The notes: generated by a model from the sequence alone, not told the origin. A stretch of 64,000 nt of DNA from Streptococcus uberis (GCF_900475595.1 NZ_LS483397.1:467001-531000); one strand, 5' to 3'; counted from the stretch's first letter, positions 1-9,699 are shown. Made by a program: numbers and translations.

Positions 1-422
1 GATAAAGATGCCATATAAACAAGTACAAGTGTCAAAAGTGCTCCCAAAGTTGCCAAAAAAGGAAGGAAGGCCATATTTAAGGAATTGTCACCTTTTCCAT
101 GACTAATCAGCAAAGCAATCATAAACCCAGCCCCTGCATTAATCCCTAAAATTCCTGAATCAGCAAGAGGATTTCGGGTTAAGGTTTGAAGTAAGTTTCC
201 GGCTAAAGCCAAAGAGGCTCCACCAAATAAGCAGGCTAGAATTCTGGGTAGTCTAATTTTTGTGATTATGAAGGTCATAGCTGGACTAGCCTTCCCAAAC
301 AAGCAATCCCAGACTACATGTATCGAAAAGCTAGAATCCCCAATGGACAGAGAAAGGAGTATTAATAGGATTAGGATAAGAGATAGACAAATTCCAAAAT
401 AGAAAAGCTTTTGTTTCTTCAT
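1..422 (-). CDS. fhuG: FecCD-family siderophore ABC permease, 3'-truncated by window edge
   Basis: This is the amino-terminal ~140 residues of a second permease of the hydroxamate-siderophore importer; the rest lies left of base 1. The start is the ATG at 422-420, which overlaps the TGA of the upstream permease as ATGA, so the two are translationally coupled. The translation opens with MKKQKLFYFGICLSLILILL, a first membrane helix, and continues with the FecCD signature RLPRILACLFGGASLALAG followed by QTLTRNPLADSGILGINAGA. It would pair with the neighbouring permease as a heterodimer, as FtsC/FtsD do in S. pyogenes. The symbol follows that operon order; the substrate is inferred, not seen. Confidence 0.88.
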   Translation of the reverse strand, partial: MKKQKLFYFGICLSLILILLILLSLSIGDSSFSIHVVWDCLFGKASPAMTFIITKIRLPRILACLFGGASLALAGNLLQTLTRNPLADSGILGINAGAGFMIALLISHGKGDNSLNMAFLPFLATLGALLTLVLVYMASL

Positions 423-1438
423 TCTCGTCCTCCTTTTCTGACAAGCCATAGAAATACTGGTAAACCAACCAAACTAATGACAGCAGTTAATGGTGTCTCG
501 TAAGGGGGGGTGATGGTTCGACAAATCAAATCAACGGCCATCATAAAAGTAGCACCGCTAATGGCAATTAAAGGCAGACGTCTTTGATAGGTAGATGGAA
601 AAAGTGCTTTAACAAAGTGAGGAATAATAAGTCCAAGAAAGGAAATATTTCCAGCAAGAGCAACAGAAGCTGAAGCCATTAAAAGAACTAAAGCCATAAA
701 AATAAGCGTCAGTAGCAGTGTATTTTGGCCTAAAGCTTTTGATCTTGTCTCGCTAAGGCTAAGAATCGTTAACTGATGAGCTAATAATTGTGTCATAATG
801 AGGCCAAAGCCAATAATAGGGGCAATATGATAAAGCATTTGCCAATTGACTGCGACAAAACCACCTGCTTGCCAACCGATAATTCTGTTAGCGAGCTGAA
901 AATAGGTTGTGATAGCCTGTCCTAATGCTGTCAAAAATGTTGATACCATAGCACCGGCAAGAATTAAGCGTAATTGTTGGTAGCCTTTTCCAATTTGATA
1001 AGAGAGACTAAAAACCATCAATGAAGCCAGAATCGAACCCGATAAACAGACCAGTATAATACTTGTGTAATGTAATTGATGGAAAAAAGCATAGGCAACC
1101 ACTAATCCAAGGCCTGCACCGCTATTGATTCCGAGTAAGCCTGGGTCAGCAATAGGATTTCGAGTAATGCCTTGCATAACAGCACCAGATACAGCAAGTG
1201 CAGCTCCAACAATGATAGTGGCTAGTACTCTTGGGAGTCGGATATTTAGAAATGTAAGTGTCAAGCGTGATCTGTCAGTTGGGTTTTGGATGATATCTCC
1301 TAATGTGTCGTGTGAAAATGTGACAGCACCAAAACGAAGGCTGACATAACCTACAATAAAAAAGAGAAGTCCTAATGTGAAAAAAACAAGCCAAAAAGAT
1401 TTTGGCTGTTTTAAGGAAGTTTGGTTTGTGTCCGTCAT
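419..1438 (-). CDS. fhuB: FecCD-family siderophore ABC permease
   Basis: A 339-residue polytopic membrane protein with the FecCD family signature near residues 65-115 (RLPRVLATIIVGAALAVSG, then RNPIADPGLLGINSGAG). It has about nine to ten hydrophobic segments and ends in a short basic tail, at normal family length. It would form half of the membrane channel for ferric-hydroxamate uptake. It lies 10 bases downstream of the binding lipoprotein gene and overlaps the next permease by four bases. The closest known arrangement is ftsABCD/fhuADBG of S. pyogenes beside murE, which is also the neighbour here. Ferrichrome as substrate is a family-level inference. Confidence 0.9.
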   Translation of the reverse strand: MTDTNQTSLKQPKSFWLVFFTLGLLFFIVGYVSLRFGAVTFSHDTLGDIIQNPTDRSRLTLTFLNIRLPRVLATIIVGAALAVSGAVMQGITRNPIADPGLLGINSGAGLGLVVAYAFFHQLHYTSIILVCLSGSILASLMVFSLSYQIGKGYQQLRLILAGAMVSTFLTALGQAITTYFQLANRIIGWQAGGFVAVNWQMLYHIAPIIGFGLIMTQLLAHQLTILSLSETRSKALGQNTLLLTLIFMALVLLMASASVALAGNISFLGLIIPHFVKALFPSTYQRRLPLIAISGATFMMAVDLICRTITPPYETPLTAVISLVGLPVFLWLVRKGGRE

Positions 1439-1448
1439 AAAAATCTTC

Positions 1449-2384
1449 CTAGTTGTGAGTTTTCTGAGTCAAGATAGCATCCGTTAAGGTTTTTAATTCA
1501 TACTCTAATGACAGAGGGTCAGTGAAATAAAAGGTATTCGCATTAACTTTTATGACATGATTTTTTTGAACGGCTGGTATATTTTTCCAAAGGTCACTTT
1601 CATAAAGAGAAGAACCTGTTTTTTCATCCTCTGCAGCGACAACGACATAATCACCAATATAATCTGGAAGAACTTCTTGTGAAATGGACAAATAGCCTTT
1701 TGGGAAAACCTCCGTTTTTACTTTTTCTGGAGCTTGATATTGGAAGGCTTGGTGAATGATTTCGCCACCACGACCCCAATCTTTACCGAAAAGATAGATA
1801 TCTTTCTCATATAATCCCATTATGGTAAAGGTAGCATCATTACCTGTAACTGCTTTAACGTCACTTTCAAAAGAAGCTGTTTTTGTTTTCCATTCCTGTA
1901 ACCATTTGTCGGTTTCTTTGGTTTTGTTAAAGACTTTACCAAAATCTGAGAATACCTGTAAATAGTCATGTTTGCGGTATTCAATGGAAATAAGCGGAGC
2001 GATTTCAGCTAATTGACTGATATTTTCTTCATTTGAACCCACAATAATTAAATCAGGTTCCAAGGCCGTAATGCTTTCTAGGTCGGTTGCAGAGACAACT
2101 TTAGCATCCTTGATGTATTTCTTTAAGACGGGATTTTTGTGATCATAAGAAGTGATTCCAACTAGTGGGATATCGAGCTTTGCCAAATAACCGGTGTAGG
2201 TTGAAGATAAACTAACTACTCTTTTAGGGTTTTCTGGTACCTTCCCTTTATAGGTAAAACCAGAGATCTTTGGCATTTGTGATAGTTTTGTTTTATGTTC
2301 TTCTTGCTTTGTGCTTTGTGATGAACATGCAATCAATGATAATGTGCTGAAAATCAACACTAATGTGACAAGTAATTTTTTCAT
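1449..2384 (-). CDS. fhuD: Siderophore-binding lipoprotein of the iron ABC importer
   Basis: A 311-residue substrate-binding protein. The signal peptide ends in a lipobox with Cys20 (LSLIAC), so the mature protein should be lipid-anchored on the outside. The rest is a type III periplasmic-binding fold: the stretch [24 protein letters not shown] and the later EPDLIIVGS are typical of FhuD/FepB proteins. It would capture ferric siderophore and deliver it to the two permeases encoded next. It corresponds in position to FtsB of S. pyogenes. The gene sits 24 bases after the ATPase gene, so the ATPase, binding protein and permeases form one transcription unit. Confidence 0.9.
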   Translation of the reverse strand: MKKLLVTLVLIFSTLSLIACSSQSTKQEEHKTKLSQMPKISGFTYKGKVPENPKRVVSLSSTYTGYLAKLDIPLVGITSYDHKNPVLKKYIKDAKVVSATDLESITALEPDLIIVGSNEENISQLAEIAPLISIEYRKHDYLQVFSDFGKVFNKTKETDKWLQEWKTKTASFESDVKAVTGNDATFTIMGLYEKDIYLFGKDWGRGGEIIHQAFQYQAPEKVKTEVFPKGYLSISQEVLPDYIGDYVVVAAEDEKTGSSLYESDLWKNIPAVQKNHVIKVNANTFYFTDPLSLEYELKTLTDAILTQKTHN

Positions 2385-2408
2385 GAATTCTAATCTCCTA
2401 GAACAAAT

Positions 2409-3191
2409 TTATATGAGTTTATAAGATAAAAGGATAGGACAGTTATAAATGGGATCTTGGGTAAGATGAGCTTCAATTCCAAAAATATCCCTGATAATTT
2501 CAGGAGTCATGATTTCAGAAGGGTCTCCTTGGTAGGCGATTTTACCATCTTTAATGCTAACCAAATAGTCTGAATATCGAGACGCTAGGTTTAAATCATG
2601 CAACACCATGATGATTGTCTTCTGAGATTCTTTATTTAAGGATTGGAGCAATTCCAAGATTTCCAATTGATGATTAATATCGAGATAGGTTGTAGGCTCA
2701 TCTAAGAAAATTAAAGGAGTATCTTGGGCTAGAGCCATTGCAATCCATACACGTTGTTTTTGACCACCAGAAAGTTGGTCGACCAATTGGTTGGCCAGTT
2801 CTTGGGTTTTTGTCATTTCCAAGGCCCAATCAATGATCTTTTTATCGTCTTCGGTTAGCTTTCCTAAGCGACTTTGATAGGGATACCGACCGAATGAAAC
2901 CAATTCATAAACACTGATGCCATCTGTAATGTCTTGCACCTGTGGTAGAAGTGCCATTTTTTTGGCAATTTCCATTGTAGGCATTTTAGCAATGTCTTGG
3001 CCATCTATCAGGATGTTCCCTTTTTGATTGGGAATGATACGAGTCAATGCTTTCAAAAGTGTTGATTTCCCACAACCATTAGAGCCTATCAGCGATGTTA
3101 TTTTTTGACTGGGTAGGTTGATGGTCAAATCGTTAATGATGACTTTTTGGTCGTAAGCGACAGATAGATGATTGGCATTAATGGTTGACAT
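2409..3191 (-). CDS. fhuC: Siderophore ABC importer ATP-binding protein
   Basis: A 260-residue ABC ATPase. Walker A is GSNGCGKST at residues 36-44, the signature LSGGQKQR at 140-147, Walker B LIFLDEP at 160-166, and a switch histidine follows in VLHDLN. This is the FepC/FhuC subgroup. It is the first gene of the minus-strand importer operon and has a strong ribosome site (AAGGAGG) six bases before the ATG. It energises uptake through the two FecCD permeases. It corresponds to FtsA of S. pyogenes. Confidence 0.92.
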   Translation of the reverse strand: MSTINANHLSVAYDQKVIINDLTINLPSQKITSLIGSNGCGKSTLLKALTRIIPNQKGNILIDGQDIAKMPTMEIAKKMALLPQVQDITDGISVYELVSFGRYPYQSRLGKLTEDDKKIIDWALEMTKTQELANQLVDQLSGGQKQRVWIAMALAQDTPLIFLDEPTTYLDINHQLEILELLQSLNKESQKTIIMVLHDLNLASRYSDYLVSIKDGKIAYQGDPSEIMTPEIIRDIFGIEAHLTQDPIYNCPILLSYKLI

Positions 3192-3233
3192 AGGTCACCT
3201 CCTTCGTTAGGGATACTTACTAAAAGCTATCTC

Positions 3234-3262
3234 ATTATAGCATAGAAAAAAGCCATCAGAAA
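3234..3262 (-). promoter_or_regulatory. Candidate promoter of the siderophore operon
   Basis: On the minus strand there is a perfect -10 TATAAT (3239-3234) with a weak -35 TTTCTG (3262-3257) at 17 bases. It lies about 43 bases before the ATPase start codon. No clear Fur or MtsR operator is recognisable. Confidence 0.5.
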
Positions 3263-3354
3263 GGTTTTTAAATGAGTTTTTTATTATTTTCTTTAAATAG
3301 TTTTTTAATTTAGAATGGTTAAAAAGAGTAGCAATAATGGTTATAAATAGTAAG

Positions 3355-3384
3355 AAAAAAGAAGGCTATCTGGCCTCCTTTTTG
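3355..3384 (-). terminator. Terminator of murE
   Basis: Read on the minus strand, an AAAAGGAGGC / GCCTTCTTTT stem with one mismatch and a six-base loop is followed by a T run. It lies directly after the murE stop. Confidence 0.65.
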
Positions 3385-3394
3385 TAGAACAACT

Positions 3395-4843
3395 TTATGA
3401 CAATGCTTTTTTGGCGATGGCTAAATCACCAGCATATTCTTCTTTTTTACCATTTACAATTTGGTAAGCATCAGCACCTTTTCCAGCAATAATCAAGGCA
3501 TCACCACTTGTATGACAGTGTTTTAATCCCTCAATAATGGCGTTTTGTCGATCAACAATGATTGACACGTGTCGATTCACATGACTGGCAATTTCTTGAC
3601 AAATGGTTTCAGGATCTTCAAAGTTGGGATCATCAGCTGTCAAAATCACATTAAGATTTGGATGATTATTGATAACACGACCAAAATCAGCACGACGACT
3701 TTCCCCTTTATTTCCTGTTGAACCAATGATTAAACTAATCTGGCCTTTTTGGTGGGTTTCAACGACAGAAACTAATTTTTCTAAGCTATCGCCGTTATGA
3801 GCATAATCCACAAAAACTTTTGCTCCATTAGGATGTGAAACGACTTCCATACGACCTGGTACCGTAGTTTGTGCGATGCCTTCATGAATATCAAGATGAC
3901 TAGCACCAAGTTTTTGACAGGCTAGTCCAGCAGCAATAGCATTTTCTTGATTGAAACGACCGATGAGTTGGATATCATAGTGGCCAGCAATTTGTCCATT
4001 TACAGAGAATGCAAAGGCTTGGCTTTCCGTTAAGGCATTTTCGGACTGATCCCCATAGAAGACATGGTCTTTGTCTGCGACTTGTTCAGCCAAAATGTCA
4101 AAATGATCCATTCCACTATTAATGACAACTGCTCTGCTATTTTCCATTAAAAGGCGCTTATGGTAAAAATAATCTTCAAAAGTTGGGTGCTCAATTGGTC
4201 CGATATGATCTGGACTGATATTTAAAAAGACACCAACATCAAAGGTTAATCCATAAACACGGTCAACAAGATAAGCTTGGCTTGAGACTTCCATGATGAC
4301 ATGTGTCATACCATTTGAAACACAGCTTGCCATCATTTTAAAGAGATCTAGGCTTTCAGGAGTTGTTAGTTGAGATTTGAAGAATGTCTGACCATCTAAA
4401 GTGGTGTTCATGGTTGAAAACATTGCTGGTTTATAGTTTTGTTTTAGAATGTGATAGGCAAAATAAGCAGCAGTTGTTTTCCCTTTAGTACCGGTAAAAG
4501 CAAGGAGTTTCAGCTTTTCTTGAGGATTGCCATAAAAAGTCATTGCAATGATACTCATGGCTTTTTTGATATCAGAAACAATTATAGCAGGGATGCTTAA
4601 TTGGTAATCTATTTCGGAAACGTATGCTTGCAATCCTTGATCTATGGCTTTTTTCAGATAGTCAACTTTAAATTGTGCCCCTTTGGCAAAAAATAAGGTA
4701 TCTGCATCTACTTCACGACTATCATAACTCAGTTTCTGAAAACTTAATCCAGAGTAATTAAAATAATAGTGTTCTTGATGGATGACTTCTCTAAAGTTAT
4801 GGTCTTTTTTTAAAAGTTCAATGGTTTTTTCAATTGTTATCAT
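3395..4843 (-). CDS. murE: UDP-N-acetylmuramyl-tripeptide synthetase, L-lysine type
   Basis: MurE adds the third amino acid of the peptidoglycan stem peptide in the cytoplasm. The start is taken at the ATG at 4843 ([11 protein letters not shown], 482 residues) because this matches streptococcal MurE length; an upstream in-frame ATG at 4870 would add nine residues. The ATP-binding loop GTKGKTT is at about 118-124, and the substrate-specificity region carries DDPNFEDP, the pattern of L-lysine-adding enzymes rather than the DNPR of diaminopimelate enzymes. It is divergent from the MurJ-type flippase gene, so both act on the lipid II pathway. Confidence 0.95.
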   Translation of the reverse strand: MITIEKTIELLKKDHNFREVIHQEHYYFNYSGLSFQKLSYDSREVDADTLFFAKGAQFKVDYLKKAIDQGLQAYVSEIDYQLSIPAIIVSDIKKAMSIIAMTFYGNPQEKLKLLAFTGTKGKTTAAYFAYHILKQNYKPAMFSTMNTTLDGQTFFKSQLTTPESLDLFKMMASCVSNGMTHVIMEVSSQAYLVDRVYGLTFDVGVFLNISPDHIGPIEHPTFEDYFYHKRLLMENSRAVVINSGMDHFDILAEQVADKDHVFYGDQSENALTESQAFAFSVNGQIAGHYDIQLIGRFNQENAIAAGLACQKLGASHLDIHEGIAQTTVPGRMEVVSHPNGAKVFVDYAHNGDSLEKLVSVVETHQKGQISLIIGSTGNKGESRRADFGRVINNHPNLNVILTADDPNFEDPETICQEIASHVNRHVSIIVDRQNAIIEGLKHCHTSGDALIIAGKGADAYQIVNGKKEEYAGDLAIAKKALS

Positions 4844-4872
4844 AATCCTTATTTTATCTCTAATGTTCAAGA

Positions 4873-4901
4873 TTTACAAGTAACATGCAAAAGTTTATAA
4901 T
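4873..4901 (+). promoter_or_regulatory. Promoter of the MurJ-type flippase gene
   Basis: A -35 TTTACA (4873-4878) and a perfect -10 TATAAT (4896-4901) at 17 bases, in the gap between divergent murE and the flippase gene, 30 bases before the ATG. Confidence 0.65.
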
Positions 4902-4930
4902 ATAGCTAATAATGAAAAGAAAGTATAGCT

Positions 4931-6568
4931 ATGTCAAAAAATAGAAATGATCTGACGCAAGAAGAACTGATGTTACAAGGGACTGTTTGGTCCACAGTTA
5001 GTAATTTTACCAGCCGTTTATTAGGTGTTATTTATGTTATCCCTTGGTTTATGTGGATGGGGGAACATGCTACTCAAGCTAACGCATTGTTTAATATGGG
5101 CTACAATGTTTATGCCTATTTTTTATTGATTTCAACAACGGGTTTAAATGTTGCCATTGCCAAACAAGTGGCTAAATACAATTCTATGGAGCAAGAAGAG
5201 CATAGCTACCAATTAATTCGAGGCACCTTGAAATTAATGGTGGTCTTGGGGCTGATTTTTTCAGCCATTATGTATATCACTGCACCTGTCTTTGCCAAAT
5301 TATCAGGAAGTGATCAGCAACTGATACCAATCATGCATAGTTTATCCTTGGCGGTCTTGGTTTTTCCAACCATGAGTGTTATTCGTGGCATTTTTCAGGG
5401 ATATAATAACTTAAAACCATCTGCATTAAGTCAAATTGCTGAGCAGATTATTCGCGTCATTTGGATGCTTTCCACTACCTTTGCTATCATGAAGTTGGGA
5501 TCAGGGGATTATCTAAAGGCTGTGACGCAATCAACCTTTGCGGCTTTTATAGGAATGATTGCTAGCATGGCAGTCTTGATTTACTATCTAAAACAACAAG
5601 GCCTCTTGAAAGTGATTTTTTCAAAACCTCAATTGGAAACCCCTATTGATACCAAAGGCCTACTTATTGAAACCTTGAAAGAGTCCATTCCATTTATTGT
5701 GATAGGAAGTGCTATTCAGTTATTCCAGTTAATTGATCAATGGACATTCACTAATACAATGCTCCTTTTTACACAGTATACAAGAGCACAATTATTAATC
5801 CTTTTTGGTTATTTTAACGCCAATCCTGCCAAAATCACCATGATATTAATCGCAGTAGCAGCTTCGATAGGTGGCGTTGGGATTGCTTTATTAACTGAAA
5901 ACTATGTCAAGAAAGACATGAAAGCCTCTGCCAAACTGATTATCAACAATATTGTTATGTTGTTGATGTTTATCTTACCGGCTTTAACAGGCGCCATTAT
6001 TTTAGCAAGACCACTTTATTCGGTCTTTTATGGCTTTAGTGAGGCGCAAGCTATCTCTCTCTTTAGGGCTGTTTTGTTACAGACCCTCTTGTTGGCTTTT
6101 TATTCCCTACTTGCTCCAATGTTGCAGGCCTTATTTGAAAATCGCCGGGCCTTGACTTATTTTGCATACGGTATCTTGATTAAACTAGTCTTTCAAGTAC
6201 CATGTATCTATTTGTTCCATGCCTATGGACCACTTCTTGCGACAACACTTGGATTATTAGTTCCAATTTACCTTATGTTCCGTCGTCTCCATCAAGTGAC
6301 TAAATTTAACCGTAAACTCTTGTTTAAACAAAGCCTTTTAATTCTCATCTTAACAGGAATTATGGGCCTATTTGTGGCCATAGCAAATTGGTTATTAGGT
6401 TTTGCTTTTGTCCCGACAGGACGTCTATCAAGTCTCCTCTATCTCTTAATTGTGGGAACTTTTGGTATGTTAATCTATGGCTATCTAACCCTTGTTACGC
6501 GTCAATTGGATAAACTGATCGGAGAAAAGGCAGAGACTCTACGTAAAAAATTAAGAATCAATGTCTAA
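4931..6568 (+). CDS. murJ: MurJ/YtgP-type lipid II flippase (MOP superfamily)
   Basis: A 545-residue polytopic membrane protein with about 14 predicted helices, in the MATE-like MurJ/polysaccharide-exporter fold. The opening LMLQGTVWSTVSNFTSRLLGVIYVIPW and the internal RGIFQGYNNLKPSALSQIAEQIIR are typical of Firmicute YtgP, the MurJ orthologue of B. subtilis and S. pneumoniae. It would flip lipid II across the membrane. Adjacency to divergent murE supports the cell-wall role. The ribosome site is weak (GAAAG). Other MOP exporters of teichoic acid or capsule units are possible, but position favours MurJ. Confidence 0.85.
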   Translation: MSKNRNDLTQEELMLQGTVWSTVSNFTSRLLGVIYVIPWFMWMGEHATQANALFNMGYNVYAYFLLISTTGLNVAIAKQVAKYNSMEQEEHSYQLIRGTLKLMVVLGLIFSAIMYITAPVFAKLSGSDQQLIPIMHSLSLAVLVFPTMSVIRGIFQGYNNLKPSALSQIAEQIIRVIWMLSTTFAIMKLGSGDYLKAVTQSTFAAFIGMIASMAVLIYYLKQQGLLKVIFSKPQLETPIDTKGLLIETLKESIPFIVIGSAIQLFQLIDQWTFTNTMLLFTQYTRAQLLILFGYFNANPAKITMILIAVAASIGGVGIALLTENYVKKDMKASAKLIINNIVMLLMFILPALTGAIILARPLYSVFYGFSEAQAISLFRAVLLQTLLLAFYSLLAPMLQALFENRRALTYFAYGILIKLVFQVPCIYLFHAYGPLLATTLGLLVPIYLMFRRLHQVTKFNRKLLFKQSLLILILTGIMGLFVAIANWLLGFAFVPTGRLSSLLYLLIVGTFGMLIYGYLTLVTRQLDKLIGEKAETLRKKLRINV

Positions 6569-6580
6569 CTTTTTTAAACT

Positions 6581-6612
6581 GGCTTTGCTTTACAGGGAGC
6601 AAAGTCTTTTTA
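6581..6612 (+). terminator. Terminator after murJ
   Basis: A GGCTTTGCT / AGCAAAGTC stem with an eight-base loop, followed by TTTTT. Confidence 0.65.
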
Positions 6613-6665
6613 TATCTTTTCCTATCTGAAGCATTCATGATAAACTAGATAAGAGGTGACGAAAA

Positions 6666-7829
6666 ATGATAGAATATGATTTTAAAAAACAACCCAACCG
6701 CTTACACGAATCTTCTGTAAAATGGAGAGAAAGTGAAAATAATCCAAATTTATTGCAACTTTGGGTTGCTGATATGGATTTTCAAGTCATGCCAGAAATT
6801 CGAGAGGCTTTGATTACCCATGTTAGTCAAGACATTTTAGGATATACCTATCCCAGACAAGACTTGTATCAAGCTATCATCAATTGGGAAATGATAGAAC
6901 ATGGCTATGGCATCTCTAAAGATTGTCTTTTATTTATTGATGGGGTGGTCCCAGCTTTATCAATTGCGCTTCAATCCTATACTCAGGAAGGGGATGCTGT
7001 ATTAATCAATAGTCCCGTCTACCCTCCTTTTGCCAGAACCATTCAGGCCAACAATCGAAAAGTGGTTCGAAATGAATTGGTGATAAGTGAAGGACGGTAT
7101 ACCATAGATTTTGAGCAATTAGAGAAACAAATCAGTGAAGAGCAGGTCAAACTTTATTTTTTATGCAATCCTCATAATCCTGGTGGACGTGTTTGGTCAC
7201 AGGAAGAGCTTTTTAAGATTGGTACTTTGTGTCAAAAATATCAGGTTTTATTAGTTTCGGATGAAATTCATCAAGATCTTGCTTTATTTGGAAACAAACA
7301 CCATTCCTTTAATACCATTAGGAGTGATTTTAAAGACTTTTCGATTATCCTCAGCTCAGCGACTAAAACCTTCAATATTGCTGGAACCAAAAATAGTTTT
7401 GCAATGATTGAAAATCCTATTTTGCGCAGGCTTTTCAAAAAAACGCAAATTAAAAATAATCAACTGGAAATTCCAACTGTGGGCTTAGTGGCGACGGAAG
7501 CGGCTTATACTTATGGACGTGACTGGTTAAATCAATTGAAAAAGACCTTGGAAGAAAATATTACTTTTGTGACAGATTTTCTAGGGGAATATACTAAGAT
7601 AAGAGTGATGAAACCAGAAGGAACTTATCTGATTTGGTTGGATTTTACAGCTTATGGTTTGGAGCAAAAAGATTTAATGACTAAGCTTAAGGAAGAAGCA
7701 CATCTTGTTTTGAATGATGGTGAAACATTTGGAAAAAGTGGTAAAGGCTATGCTCGCTTTAATGCAGCAACTCCCATGTCTGTAATTGTTAAGGCCTGTC
7801 AACGTCTTGCAAGAGTATTTCCAAAATAA
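6666..7829 (+). CDS. patB: PatB/MalY-type aminotransferase (cystathionine beta-lyase)
   Basis: A 387-residue PLP enzyme of fold type I, class I/II aminotransferases. The PLP-binding lysine is K234 in SSATKTFNIAG; CNPHNPGGRVW (about 167-177) and VSDEIHQDL (about 198) are the cofactor-contacting motifs. The sequence follows the PatB/MalY subgroup, which cleaves cystathionine or cysteine to release homocysteine, pyruvate and ammonia. It has a RBS (GAGGTGA) before the ATG, stands alone, and is followed by its own terminator. True aminotransferase activity cannot be excluded from sequence. Confidence 0.85.
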   Translation: MIEYDFKKQPNRLHESSVKWRESENNPNLLQLWVADMDFQVMPEIREALITHVSQDILGYTYPRQDLYQAIINWEMIEHGYGISKDCLLFIDGVVPALSIALQSYTQEGDAVLINSPVYPPFARTIQANNRKVVRNELVISEGRYTIDFEQLEKQISEEQVKLYFLCNPHNPGGRVWSQEELFKIGTLCQKYQVLLVSDEIHQDLALFGNKHHSFNTIRSDFKDFSIILSSATKTFNIAGTKNSFAMIENPILRRLFKKTQIKNNQLEIPTVGLVATEAAYTYGRDWLNQLKKTLEENITFVTDFLGEYTKIRVMKPEGTYLIWLDFTAYGLEQKDLMTKLKEEAHLVLNDGETFGKSGKGYARFNAATPMSVIVKACQRLARVFPK

Positions 7830-7833
7830 ATTT

Positions 7834-7874
7834 AAAAAGATGCTTATTTTACTAAGCAAAAGGCAATCTTTTTT
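7834..7874 (+). terminator. Terminator between patB and upp
   Basis: An outer AAAAAGAT / ATCTTTTT stem and an inner GCTTA / TAAGC stem end in a T run at 7869-7874. Confidence 0.6.
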
Positions 7875-7882
7875 GGTATAAT
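7874..7882 (+). promoter_or_regulatory. upp promoter (extended -10)
   Basis: TGGTATAAT is an extended -10 element, 38 bases before the upp ATG, directly after the patB terminator. No good -35 is seen, which is usual for extended -10 promoters. Confidence 0.6.
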
Positions 7883-7920
7883 ATTCAAAGTGTAAAAAAT
7901 GAAGAAGGAAGTAAATCATC

Positions 7921-8550
7921 ATGGGAAAATGTCAAGTTATTTCACATCCACTTATTCAACACAAATTATCCATTTTACGTCGTGAAGACACCTCTACAAA
8001 AAATTTCCGAGAGTTAGTCAATGAAATTGCCATGTTAATGGGGTATGAAGTGTCTCGTGACCTACCTTTGGAAGATGTTGAAATCCAAACTCCGGTTGCT
8101 AAAACCATTCAGAAACAATTGACAGGAAAAAAATTAGCCATTGTTCCAATTCTTAGAGCAGGTATTGGTATGGTTGATGGTTTCTTAAGCTTGGTACCAG
8201 CTGCAAAAGTAGGTCATATTGGTATGTACCGTGATGAAGAAACACTTGAACCTGTTGAATACTTGGTTAAACTTCCTGAAGACATTGATCAACGTCAAAT
8301 CTTTGTTGTGGACCCTATGTTAGCAACTGGTGGTTCAGCTATTTTAGCAGTCGATTCCCTAAAAAAACGTGGTGCTGGCAATATTAAATTTGTTTGTTTA
8401 GTAGCTGCTCCAGAAGGTGTTAAGAAATTACAAGAAGCACACCCAGATGTTGACATTTACACAGCAGCATTAGATGAAAAACTTAACGAACATGGTTATA
8501 TCGTCCCAGGCCTAGGTGATGCCGGCGATCGCTTGTTTGGTACTAAGTAA
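7921..8550 (+). CDS. upp: Uracil phosphoribosyltransferase
   Basis: A 209-residue UPRTase that makes UMP from uracil and PRPP for pyrimidine salvage. The PRPP-binding loop is in [23 protein letters not shown] (about 129-150), and the uracil-binding end [20 protein letters not shown] is complete at the carboxyl terminus. The RBS is AGGAAG. It is monocistronic. Its TAA stop lies inside the first stem of the tandem repeat array that follows, so the 3' end of the message is structured. Confidence 0.97.
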   Translation: MGKCQVISHPLIQHKLSILRREDTSTKNFRELVNEIAMLMGYEVSRDLPLEDVEIQTPVAKTIQKQLTGKKLAIVPILRAGIGMVDGFLSLVPAAKVGHIGMYRDEETLEPVEYLVKLPEDIDQRQIFVVDPMLATGGSAILAVDSLKKRGAGNIKFVCLVAAPEGVKKLQEAHPDVDIYTAALDEKLNEHGYIVPGLGDAGDRLFGTK

Positions 8551-8822
8551 ACATCCAGTGGATGTTTACTTAGGCGAGACTAGAAATTAAGACCCGAGCC
8601 ACATCCAGTGGATGTTTACTTAGGCGAGACCAGAAATTAAGACACGAGCTACATCCAGTGGATGTTTACTTAGGCGAGACCAGAAATTAAGACCCGAGCC
8701 ACATCCAGTGGATGTTTACTTAGGTGAGACCAGAAATTAAGACACGAGCCACATTCAGTGGATGTTTACTTAGGCGAGACCAGAAATTAAGACACGAGTC
8801 AAGTCCATTGGACATTACTTGT
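8551..8822 (+). repeat. Tandem array of five 50-bp repeats after upp
   Basis: Five consecutive 50-base units start at 8551, 8601, 8651, 8701 and 8751, and a partial diverged sixth follows at 8801-8822. Each begins with a stem ACATCC-AGT-GGATGT, then TTACTTAGGCGAGAC, AGAAATTAAGAC and CGAGC. Units differ by one to three bases; unit 5 has ACATTC and a weaker stem. In the first unit the stem extends to 11 perfect pairs (AGTAAACATCC / GGATGTTTACT) and includes the upp stop codon. There are no spacers, so this is not CRISPR. The same architecture appears after era (58451-58603). Confidence 0.9.
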
Positions 8823-8885
8823 GTTCAAAAATGATTGGTTTTGCAAATTGTAAACGGATGACTTAGCTTCTTGCAAAGTAGGAAT

Positions 8886-8915
8886 AACTTTCTAGTTACG
8901 ACTGGAAAGTTTTTT
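8886..8915 (+). terminator. Terminator downstream of the upp repeat array
   Basis: An AACTTTCTAG / CTGGAAAGTT stem with one G-T pair and a six-base loop TTACGA, followed by TTTTT. Confidence 0.75.
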
Positions 8916-8930
8916 AAAGAATAGTTATTA

Positions 8931-8960
8931 TTTGACCTTATTTGACCAAAAGATTATAAT
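8931..8960 (+). promoter_or_regulatory. clpP promoter with overlapping CtsR operator
   Basis: TTTGACC-TTA-TTTGACC (8931-8947) is, on the other strand, GGTCAAA-TAA-GGTCAAA, an exact CtsR heptamer direct repeat. It overlaps a promoter with -35 TTGACC (8932-8937), a 17-base spacer and a perfect -10 TATAAT (8955-8960). CtsR binding here would block RNA polymerase and repress clpP until heat or protein stress. Known CtsR regulation of clpP in streptococci agrees. Confidence 0.92.
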
Positions 8961-9023
8961 AGGTTCAGTATTAAAAACTCTTACAGTAGTTTGTTAGAGT
9001 TAAAGAAAGATTGGAGAAAAGAT

Positions 9024-9614
9024 ATGATTCCTGTAGTTATTGAACAAACAAGCCGTGGGGAACGTTCTTATGATATTTACTCACGTTTACTGAAAGATCG
9101 TATTATCATGTTAACTGGTCCTGTTGAGGATAATATGGCAAATTCCATCATTGCTCAATTGCTCTTTTTAGATGCACAAGATAATACAAAAGATATTTAT
9201 TTATACGTCAATACACCTGGCGGTTCTGTTTCAGCTGGACTTGCCATTGTTGATACAATGAACTTTATTAAATCTGATGTTCAAACCATTGTTATGGGTA
9301 TGGCTGCTTCTATGGGTACCATTATTGCCTCATCAGGTACAAAAGGGAAACGTTTCATGTTACCAAATGCAGAATACCTCATTCACCAACCAATGGGTGG
9401 CACAGGAAGTGGCACACAACAAACCGATATGGCCATTGTTGCCGAACAACTTTTGAAAACACGTAAACGCCTTGAAAAAATCCTTTCTGATAACTCTGGA
9501 AAAACCATTAAACAAATTCATAAAGATGCCGAACGTGATTATTGGATGGATGCAAAAGAAACCTTAGAATATGGGTTCATTGATGCCATCATGGAGAACA
9601 ACGAACTAAAATAA
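9024..9614 (+). CDS. clpP: ATP-dependent Clp protease proteolytic subunit
   Basis: A 196-residue serine protease subunit that forms the tetradecameric barrel used with ClpC, ClpE or ClpX. The start is the ATG at 9024 ([17 protein letters not shown]), with GGAG eight bases upstream and the exact length of streptococcal ClpP; longer in-frame extension from 8991 lacks a RBS. The catalytic Ser96 lies in GMAASMGTI and His121 in HQPMGG. The CtsR box in the promoter shows stress control. It is followed by a strong terminator and stands alone. Confidence 0.97.
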   Translation: MIPVVIEQTSRGERSYDIYSRLLKDRIIMLTGPVEDNMANSIIAQLLFLDAQDNTKDIYLYVNTPGGSVSAGLAIVDTMNFIKSDVQTIVMGMAASMGTIIASSGTKGKRFMLPNAEYLIHQPMGGTGSGTQQTDMAIVAEQLLKTRKRLEKILSDNSGKTIKQIHKDAERDYWMDAKETLEYGFIDAIMENNELK

Positions 9615-9616
9615 AC

Positions 9617-9653
9617 AAAAAAACTAACTTATTCTTTTTAAGTTAGTTTTTTT
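9617..9653 (+). terminator. clpP terminator
   Basis: An AAAAACTAACTTA / TAAGTTAGTTTTT perfect stem with a TTCTTTT loop and a trailing T run. The A-run before the stem makes it potentially bidirectional. Confidence 0.85.
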
Positions 9654-9699
9654 ACTATCGAGACAACTATAAAGAGTTATTTTTTTTACATAATAATGT

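Noticed and set aside
8551..8822. Direct repeats after upp as a CRISPR array
   Set aside because: The 50-base units are contiguous with no unique spacers and no cas genes lie nearby.
8991..9023. Eleven-residue N-terminal extension of ClpP
   Set aside because: No ribosome site, and the ATG at 9024 has GGAG and gives the exact known length.
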